Positions 7,651 to 8,044 of a stretch of DNA of 8,044 nt are shown one piece after another. Positions within the stretch are counted from its first letter, which is position 1. Each line of letters starts with the position of its first letter. The notes beneath the pieces were generated by a model. It had not been told where the DNA came from. It did not search any database and was given only the letters and a program-made list of their open reading frames with translations. The stretch comes from Solobacterium sp. (GTDB taxonomy: Bacteria > Bacillota_I > Bacilli_A > Erysipelotrichales > Erysipelotrichaceae). Where the stretch lies: the NCBI GenBank assembly GCA_017419465.1, contig JAFOLE010000268.1, forward strand, positions 1 through 8,044. The letters are read 5' to 3'. A program made the translations under genes and the position numbers.

Positions 7651-7692
7651 TCTATTAACTGTATCCTAATTGGCTGATGCCTTTTGTGGATA

Positions 7693-7712
7693 GAAGGAGG
7701 CAAGAAAGGAGG
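7693..7712 (+). promoter_or_regulatory. Two tandem Shine-Dalgarno sequences before the repeat gene
   Basis: GAAGGAGG (7693-7700) and AAAGGAGG (7705-7712) are near-duplicates 12 bases apart. The second is seven bases from the ATG at 7720 and is the working site. The first could act as a standby ribosome site; it can also pair weakly with CCTTT at 7680-7684. No start codon lies between the two. The 69 bases between genes show no convincing promoter or terminator. Confidence 0.7.
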
Positions 7713-7719
7713 ATATCTC

Positions 7720-8044
7720 ATGGCTGAAAAGAAGGTTGTTAAGAAAGCTGAAGCTAAGAAGCCGGCTGTAAAGAAGGCTGCTGCTAAGAAAGCTGAACCG
7801 AAGAAAGCTGTTGCTGCTAAGAAGCCGGCTGTAAAGAAGGCCGCTGCTGCAAAGAAGACAGCTGCTAAGAAAGCTGCTGCTCCTGCGAAGAAGACAGTTG
7901 CTAAGAAGGCTGCTGCTCCTGCAAAGAAGACAGTTGCCAAGAAGGCTGCTGCTCCTGCAAAGAAGACAGTTGCCAAGAAGGCTGCTCCTGCAAAGAAGAC
8001 AGTCGCTAAGAAGGCTGCTGCTCCTGCAAAGAAGACAGCTGCTA
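7720..8044 (+). CDS. Histone H1-like Lys/Ala/Pro/Thr repeat protein, 3' end outside window
   Basis: An open frame of 108 codons runs off the right edge. The start ATG is fixed by AAAGGAGG seven bases upstream. The visible product is almost entirely Lys and Ala with some Pro, Val, Thr and a few Glu. It begins MAEKKVVKKAEAKKPAVKKA and passes into near-perfect repeats of KKAAAPAKKTVA. No folded domain, signal peptide or membrane segment is visible. It resembles the lysine-rich tails of bacterial histone H1-like proteins and of some HU proteins, so a nucleoid or RNA-binding role is plausible but inferred from composition only. A folded domain could lie beyond the window. It follows ppdK by 69 bases with no visible terminator and shares the composition of the PPDK tail. 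Codon use is narrow (Ala GCT, Lys AAG), suggesting high expression, recent repeat expansion, or both. Confidence 0.85.
   Translation, partial: MAEKKVVKKAEAKKPAVKKAAAKKAEPKKAVAAKKPAVKKAAAAKKTAAKKAAAPAKKTVAKKAAAPAKKTVAKKAAAPAKKTVAKKAAPAKKTVAKKAAAPAKKTAA
7873..8044 (+). repeat. Tandem 36-bp coding repeats (12-residue unit)
   Basis: Units lie at 7873-7908, 7909-7944, 7945-7980, 7981-8013 and 8014 to the window end. Each encodes a form of AAAPAKKTVAKK. The second and third are identical in DNA, the first differs by a few third-position changes, and the fourth lacks one GCT codon (33 bp). The array continues past the window edge. Near-identity at silent sites indicates recent duplication by slippage or unequal exchange. 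Confidence 0.92.

Noticed and set aside
7503..7976. Antisense frame encoding Phe/Ala-rich hydrophobic repeats (MATVFFAGAAAFLA)
   Set aside because: It is the reverse complement of the Lys/Ala repeat region. The sense frame has a strong ribosome site and continues the pattern of the PPDK tail.
7873..8044. Repeats considered as a CRISPR array or mobile-element repeat
   Set aside because: The units are contiguous, in frame, multiples of three and have no spacers; they are coding repeats.
1..8044. Defence, toxin-antitoxin or biosynthetic cluster
   Set aside because: No gene in the window shows motifs of such systems, and the layout is a chain of housekeeping or single-gene units.

Overview
The window reads as a chromosomal housekeeping segment of a mid-GC Firmicute with Shine-Dalgarno-led genes, all on the + strand. 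A T-box-controlled valS, a pyruvate phosphate dikinase and lysine/alanine-rich proteins together suggest an anaerobic fermenter, perhaps of the Erysipelotrichia. That placement is inference from gene content and style; no marker gene settles it. I see no tRNA, rRNA, CRISPR array, insertion sequence or prophage gene.

Layout. (1) 6-860: an unrecognised, highly charged, probably disordered protein with two copies of a short motif (I-[ED]-E-M-[DE]-T-V ... E-V-R-R). (2) 894-1142: a near-consensus promoter and a complete T-box leader in which the GUC (valine) specifier, the UGG-containing antiterminator bulge and the competing terminator can all be read. (3) 1163-3772: valS, valyl-tRNA synthetase. 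(4) 3776-3868: an extended -10 element followed by a strong intrinsic terminator, both ahead of the next start codon. (5) 3894-4832: a membrane-anchored alpha/beta hydrolase whose nucleophile elbow reads G-I-D-M-G, with aspartate where serine is expected. (6) 4864-4892: a promoter. (7) 4936-7650: ppdK, with an added Lys/Ala/Pro tail of about 27 residues. (8) 7720 to the right edge: the start of a histone-H1-like Lys/Ala/Pro/Thr repeat protein, cut by the window end.

How the parts relate. valS is an autonomous unit induced when tRNA-Val is uncharged. The hydrolase appears to depend on transcription passing a terminator, so it is either expressed by readthrough of valS or controlled by attenuation. 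ppdK has its own promoter. No terminator is visible between ppdK and the repeat gene, so the two may be co-transcribed, and they share the same unusual K-K-A-x-A composition at the ppdK C-terminus. No obvious multi-gene novel system is present. The points most worth following are the shared basic tail and repeat protein, the Asp-for-Ser hydrolase, and the duplicated motif in the first protein.
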